Assembly (NCBI GenBank): GCA_050633445.1
Contig: JBOEGN010000032.1
Location: 1-64,000, forward strand
From: Thalassobius sp050633445
GTDB taxonomy: Bacteria; Pseudomonadota; Alphaproteobacteria; Rhodobacterales; Rhodobacteraceae
Reading direction: 5' to 3'
Length of the DNA stretch: 64,000 nt
Below, piece by piece: positions 18,189-26,741 of this stretch. A program made the translations under genes and the position numbers. The notes beneath the pieces are model-generated. The model worked only from the letters and a program-made list of their open reading frames with translations. It was not told the DNA's origin and made no database searches. The stretch's first letter is position 1; each line of letters opens with the position of its first letter.

Positions 18189-18970
18189 GGAGCCCCCGGA
18201 GGAAAGCCAACCAGACCTCCAGCAATCAGGAACAACAGCAACGCGCCAAGCATCCCGTCAAACCGATCCAACAAACCGCCATGCCCCGGAATAAGGTTCG
18301 AGCTGTCCTTAACCCCCGTCTTGCGTTTGATCGCGCTTTCGGCGGCATCGCCCATCTGCGAGGCAAAGCTCATCACCATGCTGATCCAGACCAGATTGCC
18401 ACCTGCCCCGGTCATATTAATAAAGATCAACGCGACCACGGCCGCGCCGAACCAGCCCGCAATCGTGCCGGACCAGGTTTTCTTGGGGCTGACCTTGGGC
18501 CAGAATTTGGGGCCACCAATGATGCGGCCCGCGAAATAGCCCGCCACATCCGTAACCACCACCACGCAGACCAGCCACAGCATCCAGATCACACCATGAT
18601 CCAGCCGCAGCACCATCGCGCCCAAACACGCCAGCAGCAAAACCGGAGTATAGGCCAGATAAATTCCGCGGTGGTTTTTGACGAAACTCAGCCCCACGAT
18701 ACCCGGAGCAACCAGCAAAGGCAGCGCATAAATCGGCGGCAGGTACAGCGCCAGCAACACAGCCGATGCTCCAAGCGCGCCCAATTGGACGGCCGCAGCG
18801 GGAGTTTCGGGCTGCAACATGCGCACCAGTTCCCACACCATCAGCCCGCAAATCACGGCCAGCAGCACCGTAAACACCTCGCCGCCCAGCCAGATGGCAA
18901 AGCCACCGACGGCCAACATCGCAATCGCTGACAAAATGCGCGGCGCCAGATCGTCCCACTTCGAGGCCAT
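18185..18970 (-). CDS. cdsA: Phosphatidate cytidylyltransferase (CDP-diacylglycerol synthase)
   Basis: A 261-aa polytopic membrane enzyme that converts phosphatidate and CTP into CDP-diacylglycerol, the precursor of all phospholipids. About seven hydrophobic segments are visible. The C-terminal signature is present in parts: KTWSGTIAGWFGA and SQMGDAAESAIKRKTGVKDSSNLIPGHGG (in outline), with the conserved RxxxxKDSxxxxPGHGGxxDR pattern ending LLDRFDG. Its ATG overlaps the last base of the uppS stop, and dxr overlaps its own stop, so these three are translated as a coupled set. Confidence 0.95.
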   Translation of the reverse strand: MASKWDDLAPRILSAIAMLAVGGFAIWLGGEVFTVLLAVICGLMVWELVRMLQPETPAAAVQLGALGASAVLLALYLPPIYALPLLVAPGIVGLSFVKNHRGIYLAYTPVLLLACLGAMVLRLDHGVIWMLWLVCVVVVTDVAGYFAGRIIGGPKFWPKVSPKKTWSGTIAGWFGAAVVALIFINMTGAGGNLVWISMVMSFASQMGDAAESAIKRKTGVKDSSNLIPGHGGLLDRFDGMLGALLLFLIAGGLVGFPPGAP

Positions 18971-19695
18971 TATGCCTTTACCCCACCATACCGACGTTCA
19001 CGGTTTGAATAACTGCTGACGATCTCTCCGAAAATCTCAGCCGAGAAATCGGGCCACAGAGTGTCGATGAATTCGTATTCGGCATAGGCCGATTGCCACA
19101 GCAAAAAGTTCGAGATCCGCGCCTCGCCACTGGTGCGAACCACCAGATCGGGGTCTGGCAGCACACAGGTGTCCAGATATTTCGGCAGGGTTTCCTCGTC
19201 CACACTGGCGGGATCCAACCGACCGTCAGCGACGTCCTGCGCCAGGCGTTTGGTGGCACGGGCGACCTCGTCTCGGCCCCCATAGTTCAGCGCGATCGTC
19301 AGATTCACCTTGGTGTTTTCAGCGGTAATCTGCTCCAGCTCGTCCATGAGCGAGATCAGTTTGGCGTCCAGTTTGACGCGATCCCCGATGAACCGGACGC
19401 GCACGCCCTCTTCGCGCAGGGCGCGTGCCTCTTTGGTGATGTAACGACGGAACAGGCTCATCAGCCCGGCCACTTCGACCTGGGTGCGTTTCCAATTCTC
19501 GGTCGAGAAGGCAAAGATCGTCAGATATTTCACGCCCAGATCGGGGCATGCCTCGACGATTTCACGGACGCGCTTGGCGCCTGCATGATGGCCAAACAGG
19601 CGCGGGCGATTGCGCGCCTGCGCCCAACGGCCATTGCCATCCATGATGATGGCGACGTGGCGGGGGCCACGCTTGAAAGAAGCGTCAGCGGGCAT
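18970..19695 (-). CDS. uppS: Isoprenyl (undecaprenyl) diphosphate synthase
   Basis: A 241-aa cis-prenyltransferase that extends farnesyl diphosphate to the C55 lipid carrier for peptidoglycan and O-antigen. The family signature HVAIIMDGNGRWAQAR holds the catalytic Asp, followed by GHHAGAKRVREIV and FAFSTENWKR. Near the C-terminus PDPDLVVRTSGEARISNFLLWQ is conserved in outline (RTSGE-RISNFLLWQ). A strong GGAAGG lies before the ATG at 19695. It lies 18 bases after frr and overlaps cdsA. Confidence 0.97.
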   Translation of the reverse strand: MPADASFKRGPRHVAIIMDGNGRWAQARNRPRLFGHHAGAKRVREIVEACPDLGVKYLTIFAFSTENWKRTQVEVAGLMSLFRRYITKEARALREEGVRVRFIGDRVKLDAKLISLMDELEQITAENTKVNLTIALNYGGRDEVARATKRLAQDVADGRLDPASVDEETLPKYLDTCVLPDPDLVVRTSGEARISNFLLWQSAYAEYEFIDTLWPDFSAEIFGEIVSSYSNRERRYGGVKA

Positions 19696-19713
19696 TGGGC
19701 CCCCTTCCGGTCA

Positions 19714-20280
19714 TCAGACCTGCATGATTTCCGCTTGTTTGTTTTCCAGCGCCTTATCAACACCGGAAATATGGGCGTTGGTCAGGTCCTGCACCTCGGT
19801 TTCCCAGAATTTTTGGTCATCCTCGGACATGCCGTTCGTCTTGGCTTTCTTGATCTGATCCATCCCGTCGCGACGCACGTTGCGGATCGCGATGCGCGCA
19901 CGTTCTGCATAGTCACCGGCGACCTTGGTCAACTCGCGGCGGCGTTCTTCGTTCAGCTCGGGAATGGGCAGCATGATGATCGTGCCGTTTAGTTGAGGAT
20001 TGATCCCCAAGCCACTATTACGAATGGCTTTTTCCACCAAACCGACCATGGATTTATCCCATACATTGATCGTGACCATGCGCGGCTCGGGGACGTTGAC
20101 GGTACCCACCTGGTTGATCGGAGTCATCTGGCCATAGGCTTCAACCTGGATCGGGTCCAGCATCGAGGCCGCCGCCCGTCCCGTCCGCAACGAGGCAAAT
20201 TCGTTACGCAGCGCGTTCATGGCGCCGTCCATCCGGCGGGACAAATCGTCAGTGTCGATCATGATTTCTTCGTCAGACAT
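19714..20280 (-). CDS. frr: Ribosome recycling factor
   Basis: A 188-aa factor that with EF-G splits post-termination ribosomes. The sequence shows the family pattern throughout: LRTGRAAASMLDPIQVEAYG near residue 31, VPEPRMVTINVWDKSM, and the Arg-rich helix RIAIRNVRRDGMDQIKKAK. The length is standard. Upstream GGAAGAG supports the ATG at 20280. The order pyrH-frr-uppS-cdsA is widely conserved in proteobacteria and supports a single transcript. Confidence 0.98.
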   Translation of the reverse strand: MSDEEIMIDTDDLSRRMDGAMNALRNEFASLRTGRAAASMLDPIQVEAYGQMTPINQVGTVNVPEPRMVTINVWDKSMVGLVEKAIRNSGLGINPQLNGTIIMLPIPELNEERRRELTKVAGDYAERARIAIRNVRRDGMDQIKKAKTNGMSEDDQKFWETEVQDLTNAHISGVDKALENKQAEIMQV

Positions 20281-20340
20281 GTGTTTGCTCTTCCTGTTTG
20301 CCCGCTCACCGGGTCTGAGTGCCTTGGTGGCAGGATACCC

Positions 20341-21090
20341 TTAACCCGCCACTGTTGTATAGGTGCCTTCCCCGGCCAGGATACCTTTGAACCCGCCGGG
20401 CTCATCCAACGAGAACACGATAATCGGCAGGTTATTGTCCCGCGCCAGAGCGATAGCGCTGGCATCCATCACGCCCAGATGTTGCGCCAGAACATCATCA
20501 TAGCTGACGGTTTCGAACCGCTTGGCATCCGCGTGTTTGACCGGATCTTTGTCATATACACCGTCAACTTTGGTGCCCTTAAAGATCGCCTGGCAGGCCA
20601 TCTCGTTCGCGCGCAGAGTCGCGGCCGTATCTGTGGTGAAATAGGGGTTGCCGGTGCCGGCTGCGAAAATGCAGACCCGTTTCTTCTCGAGGTGGCGCAC
20701 AGCGCGGCGACGGATATAGGGTTCGCAGACCTGATCCATGGGAATGGCGCTGATCACACGGGTAAACACCCCCAGCGATTCCAACGCGGACTGCATTGCC
20801 AGCGCGTTCATCACCGTGGCCAGCATGCCCATATAGTCGGCGGTCGTGCGCTCCATTCCTTGGGCGCTGCCCGACAGCCCGCGGAAAATGTTGCCGCCCC
20901 CGATGACCATGCAAATCTCGACGCCCAGATCATGGACGGATTGCACTTCGCGTGCGACGCGTTCAACGGTTGGCGGGTGCAGGCCAAAGCCCTGAGGCCC
21001 CATCAACGCCTCCCCCGAGATTTTCAGCATCACCCGCTTATATTTGGCGTCTGAGGAATGCTTGGTGGGGGTTTGGGCGTTGTCGGCCAT
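20341..21090 (-). CDS. pyrH: UMP kinase
   Basis: Phosphorylates UMP to UDP at the head of pyrimidine nucleotide supply, and so feeds UDP-sugars. 249 aa of the amino-acid-kinase fold: KRVMLKISGEALMG at residues 18-31 (ATP site), VIGGGNIFRG, and AAGTGNPYFTTDTAA. A longer frame reaches 21276, but the ATG at 21090 has GGAG seven bases upstream and matches the family N-terminus. It is divergent from miaA, whose start lies about 150 bases away; the two share a promoter region. Confidence 0.97.
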   Translation of the reverse strand: MADNAQTPTKHSSDAKYKRVMLKISGEALMGPQGFGLHPPTVERVAREVQSVHDLGVEICMVIGGGNIFRGLSGSAQGMERTTADYMGMLATVMNALAMQSALESLGVFTRVISAIPMDQVCEPYIRRRAVRHLEKKRVCIFAAGTGNPYFTTDTAATLRANEMACQAIFKGTKVDGVYDKDPVKHADAKRFETVSYDDVLAQHLGVMDASAIALARDNNLPIIVFSLDEPGGFKGILAGEGTYTTVAG

Positions 21091-21243
21091 GGGGTGCTCC
21101 GTTCGAGGCATATTCTGATTGCGCGCAAAATGACGGATAACGCCGCCGGGTTCAATCCGAGAGTGCCAGTTCAGCGCGATTTCCCTACCAAACCCACGAT
21201 GCAGCGCTTTGCCAAACCTGCGCAGACGGGCTATGGCGGGGCT

Positions 21244-22125
21244 ATGATCGACCTGATGCAGATACCTTCCGACCAACCGGTACTGATCGCGGGGCCCACG
21301 GCCTCGGGGAAATCAGCGCTGGCGATGCAGATCGCGCGGCACTCTGGCGGTGTGATCATCAATGCTGACGCGCTTCAGGTTTATGATAACTGGCGTGTCC
21401 TCTCGGCGCGACCGTCGCAGGCGGACGAGGATGAGCTGCCCCACAAGCTGTACGGACATATTCCCGGACACGCCGATTATTCGGTTGGCCACTGGCTGCG
21501 CGAGGTAGCGCCCCTGTTGCACGGCCCCGATCGCCCGATCATTGTCGGAGGCACCGGTCTGTATTTCAGCGCTCTGACCCAGGGACTGGCAGATATACCG
21601 CCCACGCCTCCGGACATTCGAGCCGAGGCAGACCGGATCATCGCTGCGGACACGCATCAGCCGTTGCTGGACGCACTGGACGCTGAAACCCGCGCGCGGA
21701 TCGACACGCTGAACCCGATGCGTGTGCAACGCGCGTGGGAAGTCTTGCAAGCCACCGGCAAGGGGCTGGCCGTCTGGCAGGATGCCACGCCCGCGCCGCT
21801 GCTGCCTTTGGACAGGACCACGCCCATTCTGTTTGACGTGGACAAGGACTGGCTGAACGCGCGGATCGCGCAACGGTTCGACGTGATGCTGGAACAGGGC
21901 GCACTGGACGAGGCGCGTGCCAACCTCTTTGACTGGACCCCGTCCCGGTTATCCGCCAAGGCCATTGGCGCACCGGAATTGATCGCGCATTTACAGGGCG
22001 CGTTAAGCTTGGAGCAGGCCCGCAACGCCGCCACAATTGCCACCCGACAATTCGCCAAACGACAGCGCACCTGGTTCCGGTCCAAGATGAAAACTTGGCA
22101 CAAACTTAACCCTCAGGCCAGTTAG
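21244..22125 (+). CDS. miaA: tRNA dimethylallyltransferase
   Basis: Adds a dimethylallyl group to A37 of tRNAs that read codons starting with U. The P-loop is LIAGPTASGKSALAMQIA at residues 14-31. The family motifs INADALQVYDNWRVLSARPS and IIVGGTGLYFSALTQGLADIP (in outline) and the C-terminal TRQFAKRQRTWFR are all present. 293 aa. The start at ATG 21244 follows GGCGGGG; ATG 21256 is also possible. Upstream in-frame residues to 21058 overlap pyrH and look non-coding. Next is an AraC regulator on the same strand. Confidence 0.95.
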   Translation: MIDLMQIPSDQPVLIAGPTASGKSALAMQIARHSGGVIINADALQVYDNWRVLSARPSQADEDELPHKLYGHIPGHADYSVGHWLREVAPLLHGPDRPIIVGGTGLYFSALTQGLADIPPTPPDIRAEADRIIAADTHQPLLDALDAETRARIDTLNPMRVQRAWEVLQATGKGLAVWQDATPAPLLPLDRTTPILFDVDKDWLNARIAQRFDVMLEQGALDEARANLFDWTPSRLSAKAIGAPELIAHLQGALSLEQARNAATIATRQFAKRQRTWFRSKMKTWHKLNPQAS

Positions 22126-22198
22126 AGCTTTACTTTTTGCAATCAAATGCGTTTTCATCCTCGTGAAGCACCGCAGCAAAATTGCCGAAACCGGACAA

Positions 22199-23038
22199 AT
22201 GGCGCAGAAACCGACGGAAAACCAATCTGACGACATCTCGGTGTCCTCATTGACCCAGTGGAACCGGTCTGGTGCCTGGCGGCTAAGCCAGTTGCACGAG
22301 CATCACAAGGATTTGCTGATCTGGGTTACCAAGGGTCAGGGGCTGGCCCTGTTGCAAGGTGTGCGGCGTGGGGTTGGCGCGCATAATGCCTTTCACATCC
22401 CCGCTGGAACTTTGTTTTCGTTGGACACTGGTCGCACAGGTTTCGGGCTGGTAGTCGAAATTCCGCACGATCCCATGTTAACCCTGCATGACGCTCCGAT
22501 GCTGCTGCGAATCCGCGACGTTCACGCGCAATCTGAATTGACAGGACTGCTGGACAATCTTCAGCGCGAGCTGGAGCAAAACGCCCCGTTTGCTGCCGAG
22601 GCTGCGCGCGCGCAGGTCACGCTGATCTCGGTCTGGATGCGGCGTCAATCGGTGGCCCAACACGGCCCAAACGAGCCGAAATCTCCCGCAGGTCAGCGCC
22701 TGGTCGAGGCTTTCAGCGCCTTGGTGACGCAGGAATTTCGTTCGGGCAAACCAATGGCCGAATTCGCGGCCATGCTGGGTGTCACCCCAACCCATCTGTC
22801 GCGGGCCTGCCGCGAGTTCGCGGGCATCACGGCGGCCGATATTTTGACCCAACGCAGCCTGTACGAAGCACGGATGATGGTTGAAGCCACCCAAACCCCC
22901 TTGAAACAGATCAGCGAGGATTTGGGTTTTGGCAGTCCGGCCTATTTCTCTCGGTTCATGTTGCAGCATACGGGAAAAACGCCTTCGGATCTGCGCAGGC
23001 AGGCAGCCTTGATCACCCGCGAGGCGCAGCGGCGTTGA
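22199..23038 (+). CDS. AraC-family transcriptional regulator
   Basis: A 279-aa one-component regulator. The N-terminal half (to about residue 165) looks like a cupin-type sensing domain: WRLSQLHEHHKDLLIWVTKG and FHIPAGTLFSLD. The C-terminal AraC domain has two helix-turn-helix units, AEFAAMLGVTPTHLSRACREFAG and LKQISEDLGFGSPAYFSRFMLQHTGKTPSDLR (in outline), matching the XylS/AraC signature. The effector is unknown. ATG 22199 is chosen; a GTG at 22163 would add 12 residues. It converges tail to tail with the di-haem peroxidase gene (stops adjacent), so a regulatory link is possible but not shown. Confidence 0.9.
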   Translation: MAQKPTENQSDDISVSSLTQWNRSGAWRLSQLHEHHKDLLIWVTKGQGLALLQGVRRGVGAHNAFHIPAGTLFSLDTGRTGFGLVVEIPHDPMLTLHDAPMLLRIRDVHAQSELTGLLDNLQRELEQNAPFAAEAARAQVTLISVWMRRQSVAQHGPNEPKSPAGQRLVEAFSALVTQEFRSGKPMAEFAAMLGVTPTHLSRACREFAGITAADILTQRSLYEARMMVEATQTPLKQISEDLGFGSPAYFSRFMLQHTGKTPSDLRRQAALITREAQRR

Positions 23039-24208
23039 TCATTGCGCCGCGCGCTCTTCGTCCAATTCCTGCAACAGCGGCTCGTAACGCGCATCGGTCA
23101 ACGTCCGCAAGAAAGCGACCAAGGCGTCGATCCGCTCATCCTCCAGCGCGGGGCCGGTTTCCAGCTCTTTCAGCGACAGGGTTCCGGCCACTTCTGGTGC
23201 CTGCCAGACCTGTCCGGTTTCGGGATTGATCTGGCGTTTTTCAGACCTGGAATTGTACTTGTTGTAAAACAGAATCACCGTGCGCAGATCCTGAAACACC
23301 CCGTTATGCATATAGGGGCCCGTAACCGCGACGTTGCGCAGGGTCGGCACCTTGAATTTACCCGCCTGCGCCGGATCGTTGACCGCAGGGTTGTCCAGCA
23401 GCCCCCTATCGGCAACCGGCGCGCCCAGTTTTGCCTCAAGCGCCGTATTCGGGGGCACGCCGATATTGTGGTACTCGTAATTCGAGAAGGTTTCGGTCTG
23501 ATCCACCTCGCTATCACGCAGTTTGTGGCACAGGTTGCAGTTGGTGAACTGCTGCGAGAAGAACAGGACACGCCCAAGGTCTTCTTCACGAGTCAGCTGC
23601 GCCTCTCCGCGCAGGTAACGATCATATTTGGAATCGAACGGGGCAAAAATCTCGGTCTGCTCAAAGGCGGCGATGGCTTCGGACATAGCGGTATAGGTTT
23701 GCTCGGAATCCTCGAAAACCTCGGCGCCAAACAGGGATTTGAACGACACGACATAGTCTGGATTTTCAAGCAAACGCGCGACGACGGCGGCCTTGCTGGG
23801 CATTGCCATTTCAGCCGGATTTAGGGGCGGACCACCCGCCTGCCCGGCCAAATCAGACTCGCGCCCGTCCAGGAACTGCCCGCCGACGTAAACCCCGTCT
23901 GCCCGTTGATGAAACCGCGGAGAGAACGCCGCATATGTCGCCGTTGGTGCATTCCGCCCACCAAGAGACTCACCGTCATCGCCAAGAGAACTGGACCAAC
24001 CCAGCCGCGTTCCATTTGGGTCGGAAAATCCGGTTTCGGGCGAATGACAAGAGGCGCAGGCTTGGGTCCGATCGCGCGACAGTTCGGTGTCGAAAAACAA
24101 CAATTCGCCCAGCTCGGCCTTGGTGTTGATCGGGTCGGCGGTGGCCGGGCTTGTCGCTGCAATCATGACCGCAGCAAGGGCAGCGGATCTAAGCTGTTTG
24201 GGTCGCAT
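23039..24208 (-). CDS. Di-haem cytochrome c peroxidase (CcpA/MauG family)
   Basis: A 389-aa exported protein with a signal peptide (LAAVMIAATSPATADP, cleavage near residue 24). Two c-type haem motifs are visible, CASCH at 51-55 and CNLCH at 224-228, spaced as in bacterial di-haem peroxidases and MauG relatives. It would reduce hydrogen peroxide in the periplasm with electrons from a cytochrome, or carry out a MauG-like oxidation; the sequence does not decide. The C-terminal FKVPTLRNVAVTGPYMHNG is the classic family segment. The start at 24208 places the signal peptide correctly. It is downstream of a lytic transglycosylase on the same strand (106-base gap). Confidence 0.92.
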   Translation of the reverse strand: MRPKQLRSAALAAVMIAATSPATADPINTKAELGELLFFDTELSRDRTQACASCHSPETGFSDPNGTRLGWSSSLGDDGESLGGRNAPTATYAAFSPRFHQRADGVYVGGQFLDGRESDLAGQAGGPPLNPAEMAMPSKAAVVARLLENPDYVVSFKSLFGAEVFEDSEQTYTAMSEAIAAFEQTEIFAPFDSKYDRYLRGEAQLTREEDLGRVLFFSQQFTNCNLCHKLRDSEVDQTETFSNYEYHNIGVPPNTALEAKLGAPVADRGLLDNPAVNDPAQAGKFKVPTLRNVAVTGPYMHNGVFQDLRTVILFYNKYNSRSEKRQINPETGQVWQAPEVAGTLSLKELETGPALEDERIDALVAFLRTLTDARYEPLLQELDEERAAQ

Positions 24209-24314
24209 AGCGAGTCTCGTGCCTTTGTTCGTGGGTGCGCGCCTCACCAACACATCTTTCACAACGAGCAACGATTTACCAGAGTCTTTTAGTCACCAAT
24301 TCGACGCACCCGTC

Positions 24315-24899
24315 TCAGCTGCCCCAAATGGCGCGCACATAGCCCTGAGTTTCCTTATATGGCGGCACACCGCGATGTTTGCGCACGGCTTCGGGGCCAG
24401 CATTATACGCGGCCAACGCCAAGCGCCAATTCCCAAAGGCCTTGTACTGATCAGCCAAATAGCGCGCCCCTCCGTCCAGGTTTTCGAACGGCACATGCGG
24501 ATCAACACCCAGAAGTTTCGCCGTCCCCGGCATCAATTGCGCCAACCCCAGCGCGCCCTTATGCGACTGGGCTTTGGCATTGAACCGGCTTTCCTGATGG
24601 ACCAGACGCAGGAACAGCTCTTCTGGCACTCCGTTGCGTCGCGCCGCCGAACGCGCCATGTCCAAATAAGGCCCGCGATAGGACCCGTCATACATCAACG
24701 GACCCCACTTCGTGGGCGTATGAATGCTGGGCGGCTGCAACCCCACACTGGATTTATATTGCGAGGCCGCGCGGGTATCCAACACGTTGGTCTGGGACTT
24801 GAACAATTTCGAGCGTGACTTGGTCGACAGCACATCTGCCGCAGCGCCCCCGCTGGTCGCAAGCAAAACGGCACAGCCGACAGCCAACAAATTCCGCAT
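24315..24899 (-). CDS. Lytic transglycosylase, SLT domain
   Basis: A 194-aa secreted or periplasmic muramidase-like enzyme that cleaves peptidoglycan glycan strands to 1,6-anhydro ends. The signal peptide is RNLLAVGCAVLLATSGGAAAD. The catalytic Glu103 lies in LVHQESRFNAKAQSHKGALG, followed by LAQLMPGTAKLLGVDP and ALAAYNAGPEAVRKHRG, all typical of the family 1 SLT domain (residues 75-190). ATG 24899 has GGCGGA in front; ATG 24917 is an alternative adding six residues. It is divergent from ssb across about 190 bases. Confidence 0.92.
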   Translation of the reverse strand: MRNLLAVGCAVLLATSGGAAADVLSTKSRSKLFKSQTNVLDTRAASQYKSSVGLQPPSIHTPTKWGPLMYDGSYRGPYLDMARSAARRNGVPEELFLRLVHQESRFNAKAQSHKGALGLAQLMPGTAKLLGVDPHVPFENLDGGARYLADQYKAFGNWRLALAAYNAGPEAVRKHRGVPPYKETQGYVRAIWGS

Positions 24900-25091
24900 A
24901 ATTCCGCCCAAACCCATTTTGAATTGCCCACAACATAGGCATTTTCGGAGTGAATTCCAGCCTTCTCGTCCTGATGGGCCCTGATGGGCAAGGGCTTGCT
25001 GATGGCTGGGCCGATGTCCTCGCGGATCTAACTTTACCTTTTCGGGCGCTCATGGTGTAAGCAGGTTCAAACGATTCAACGGGAGAGACAG

Positions 25092-25616
25092 ATGGCCGGA
25101 TCGGTGAACAAGGTAATTCTGGTGGGCAACCTGGGTCGTGACCCCGAGGTTCGGCAATTCCAGAACGGCGGCAAAGTGTGCAACCTGCGTATCGCGACTT
25201 CGGAAAACTGGAAGGATCGCAACACAGGCGAACGGCGCGAGCGGACGGAATGGCACTCGGTTGCTATTTTCCAAGAGGGCCTGGTGCGTGTGGCCGAACA
25301 GTATCTGCGCAAGGGCTCGAAGGTTTATATCGAAGGCCAATTGCAGACGCGCAAGTGGCAGGATCAATCCGGCGCGGACCGCTATTCGACCGAAGTTGTC
25401 CTGCAAGGTTTTGGCGGCACATTGGTGATGCTGGATGGCCGCAGCGAAGGTGGCCAAGGCGGCGGTGGCGGCTATGGTGGTGGCAGCGGCGGTGGCTACG
25501 GCGGCGGTGACCAAGGCGGTTACGGCGGCGGCTACGATTCTGGCCCGGCATCGGGTGGTAGTGGCGGCGGTGGCGCTGCTCGCGGCGGAGATATCGACGA
25601 CGAAATCCCGTTCTAA
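25092..25616 (+). CDS. ssb: Single-stranded DNA-binding protein
   Basis: A 174-aa homotetramer-forming protein that coats single-stranded DNA in replication and repair. The OB fold spans residues 1-110 (SVNKVILVGNLGRDPEVR at the start, then ATSENWKDRN and EWHSVAIF). A linker of about 50 residues is almost pure Gly/Tyr/Ser repeats (GGYGGG units). The acidic tip DIDDEIPF is the conserved docking peptide for SSB partners. GGGAGAGACAG precedes the ATG. A hairpin terminator follows 25 bases after the stop. Confidence 0.98.
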   Translation: MAGSVNKVILVGNLGRDPEVRQFQNGGKVCNLRIATSENWKDRNTGERRERTEWHSVAIFQEGLVRVAEQYLRKGSKVYIEGQLQTRKWQDQSGADRYSTEVVLQGFGGTLVMLDGRSEGGQGGGGGYGGGSGGGYGGGDQGGYGGGYDSGPASGGSGGGGAARGGDIDDEIPF

Positions 25617-25641
25617 AACACCCTAACTTACACTCATCAAA

Positions 25642-25665
25642 GCCGCCCCAACCGGGCGGCTTTTT
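25642..25665 (+). terminator. ssb terminator
   Basis: Stem GCCGCCC (25642-25648) and GGGCGGC (25654-25660), 5-base loop, then TTTTTCG. It lies 25 bases after ssb and just beyond the stop of the minus-strand 37-aa ORF. Confidence 0.88.
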
Positions 25666-25669
25666 CGTT

Positions 25670-25783
25670 TCACATCAACGCTTCGATCACCCAAAGCACC
25701 GTTGCAACCGGTAGCGACAATAAAACGGCCAACAGCGTCAATGCCTGCCAGGTCGGGCGCGGAGGGTGGAAATCGTCTTTCAT
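25670..25783 (-). CDS. Predicted 37-aa single-pass membrane peptide
   Basis: A short minus-strand frame between ssb and the GNAT-like gene. The product starts MKDDFHPPRPTWQ and continues with a 20-residue hydrophobic stretch (ALTLLAVLLSLPVATVLWVI), ending EALM. An N-terminal charged, proline-rich arm plus one transmembrane helix is typical of real small membrane proteins rather than chance frames. GTGGGGC precedes the ATG, a modest ribosome site. The gene starts 46 bases before the divergent GNAT-like start. I do not recognise a family and assign no function. Confidence 0.5.
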   Translation of the reverse strand: MKDDFHPPRPTWQALTLLAVLLSLPVATVLWVIEALM

Positions 25784-25829
25784 GCCCCACGTTAACCATG
25801 AGTTCACTTACACGCGGTTAACAAGGACC

Positions 25830-26741
25830 ATGCGACCAGCCCCTTTGCAGCAATCCAGTGAATATGCGCAGGCCCTCTCTGCGATCGGGGCAGATGTTGT
25901 GGTGGACCGTCAGCTCTGTTTGCGTCGTAAGCTGCCGGTGGTGGGCACCATTGGATATTTGCCTCGCGGTAATTGGCCGGCGCGACCACCAACAGGAATG
26001 ACCCTGATCAACGCCACAGACGCGGACCAAGATAATGCGATCAGGGCAGCGGGCGCCCTGCCGTTAATGACCCCACAAACACTTGCCGTATTGGAGCTTG
26101 GCGGCACCGAAACAGACTGGTTAACCGCGATGCACGGAAAATGGCGTAACCGTCTTAGGGCAGCTTTGGACGGGCCATTGGTGTTGCATAGTGCCGAATT
26201 CTGTTCAAAGTCTCACACATGGCTTCTGGATCGGGAAACCGCACAACGCGCAGATCGAGGTTATACCACCCTGCCTCACGCCCTCATCAGAGCCTATCCC
26301 CAAGACCAGACACTGGTGATCGAGGCGCATCTGAACGACGTGCCCGTTGCAGCCATGTTGTTTCTCTTGCACCCACCCGGTGCGACCTACCACATCGGTT
26401 GGTCCGGCCCCGAGGGGCGCAAAGCCAACGCCCACAATCTGATCCTGTGGCATGCGATGCACCACCTGCAACTCCGCGGCATTACGCATCTGGAACTGGG
26501 CACATTGGACAGCATCAATGCGCCGGGGCTTGCCCGTTTCAAACTTGGCAGCGGCGCAAAACCATTAAAACTTGGCCATAGCTGGCTGTATTTGCCCCGC
26601 CTTGCGCCCCTGTTTCGGGCGATCCGACGCGTGCGCGGCTTTCCCTCTGGCCTTTTGAGCAAAGGCAGTATAGGCGGACCCCGAACAAGTCAGGATACGC
26701 CTCATGGATCTGCGCAACATCGCAATTATCGCCCACGTTGA
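25830..26741 (+). CDS. GNAT/FemAB-like acetyltransferase-fold protein
   Basis: A 303-aa protein with the layout of the BioF2-like/FemAB acyltransferase group: an N-terminal half with LEQSSEYAQAL-like start (PLQQSSEYAQALSAIGADV), a middle KWRNRLRAAL motif, and a C-terminal GNAT-like core including VPVAAMLFLLHPPGATYHIGW and AHNLILWHAMHHLQLRGITHLELGT (in outline). Relatives transfer amino acids or acyl groups to cell-envelope or small-molecule targets; the substrate is unknown. ATG 25830 has AAGGA directly upstream, against ATG 25782 without one. The last 12 codons overlap the typA start in another frame. Confidence 0.7.
   Translation: MRPAPLQQSSEYAQALSAIGADVVVDRQLCLRRKLPVVGTIGYLPRGNWPARPPTGMTLINATDADQDNAIRAAGALPLMTPQTLAVLELGGTETDWLTAMHGKWRNRLRAALDGPLVLHSAEFCSKSHTWLLDRETAQRADRGYTTLPHALIRAYPQDQTLVIEAHLNDVPVAAMLFLLHPPGATYHIGWSGPEGRKANAHNLILWHAMHHLQLRGITHLELGTLDSINAPGLARFKLGSGAKPLKLGHSWLYLPRLAPLFRAIRRVRGFPSGLLSKGSIGGPRTSQDTPHGSAQHRNYRPR

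Noticed and set aside
24970..24990. Direct repeat of CCTGATGGGC upstream of the lytic transglycosylase and ssb
   Set aside because: Only two units, ten bases each, with no further support as an operator.
25440..25600. Short tandem GGCGGTGGC-like repeats
   Set aside because: They encode the ordinary Gly-rich linker of SSB, not a CRISPR or mobile element.
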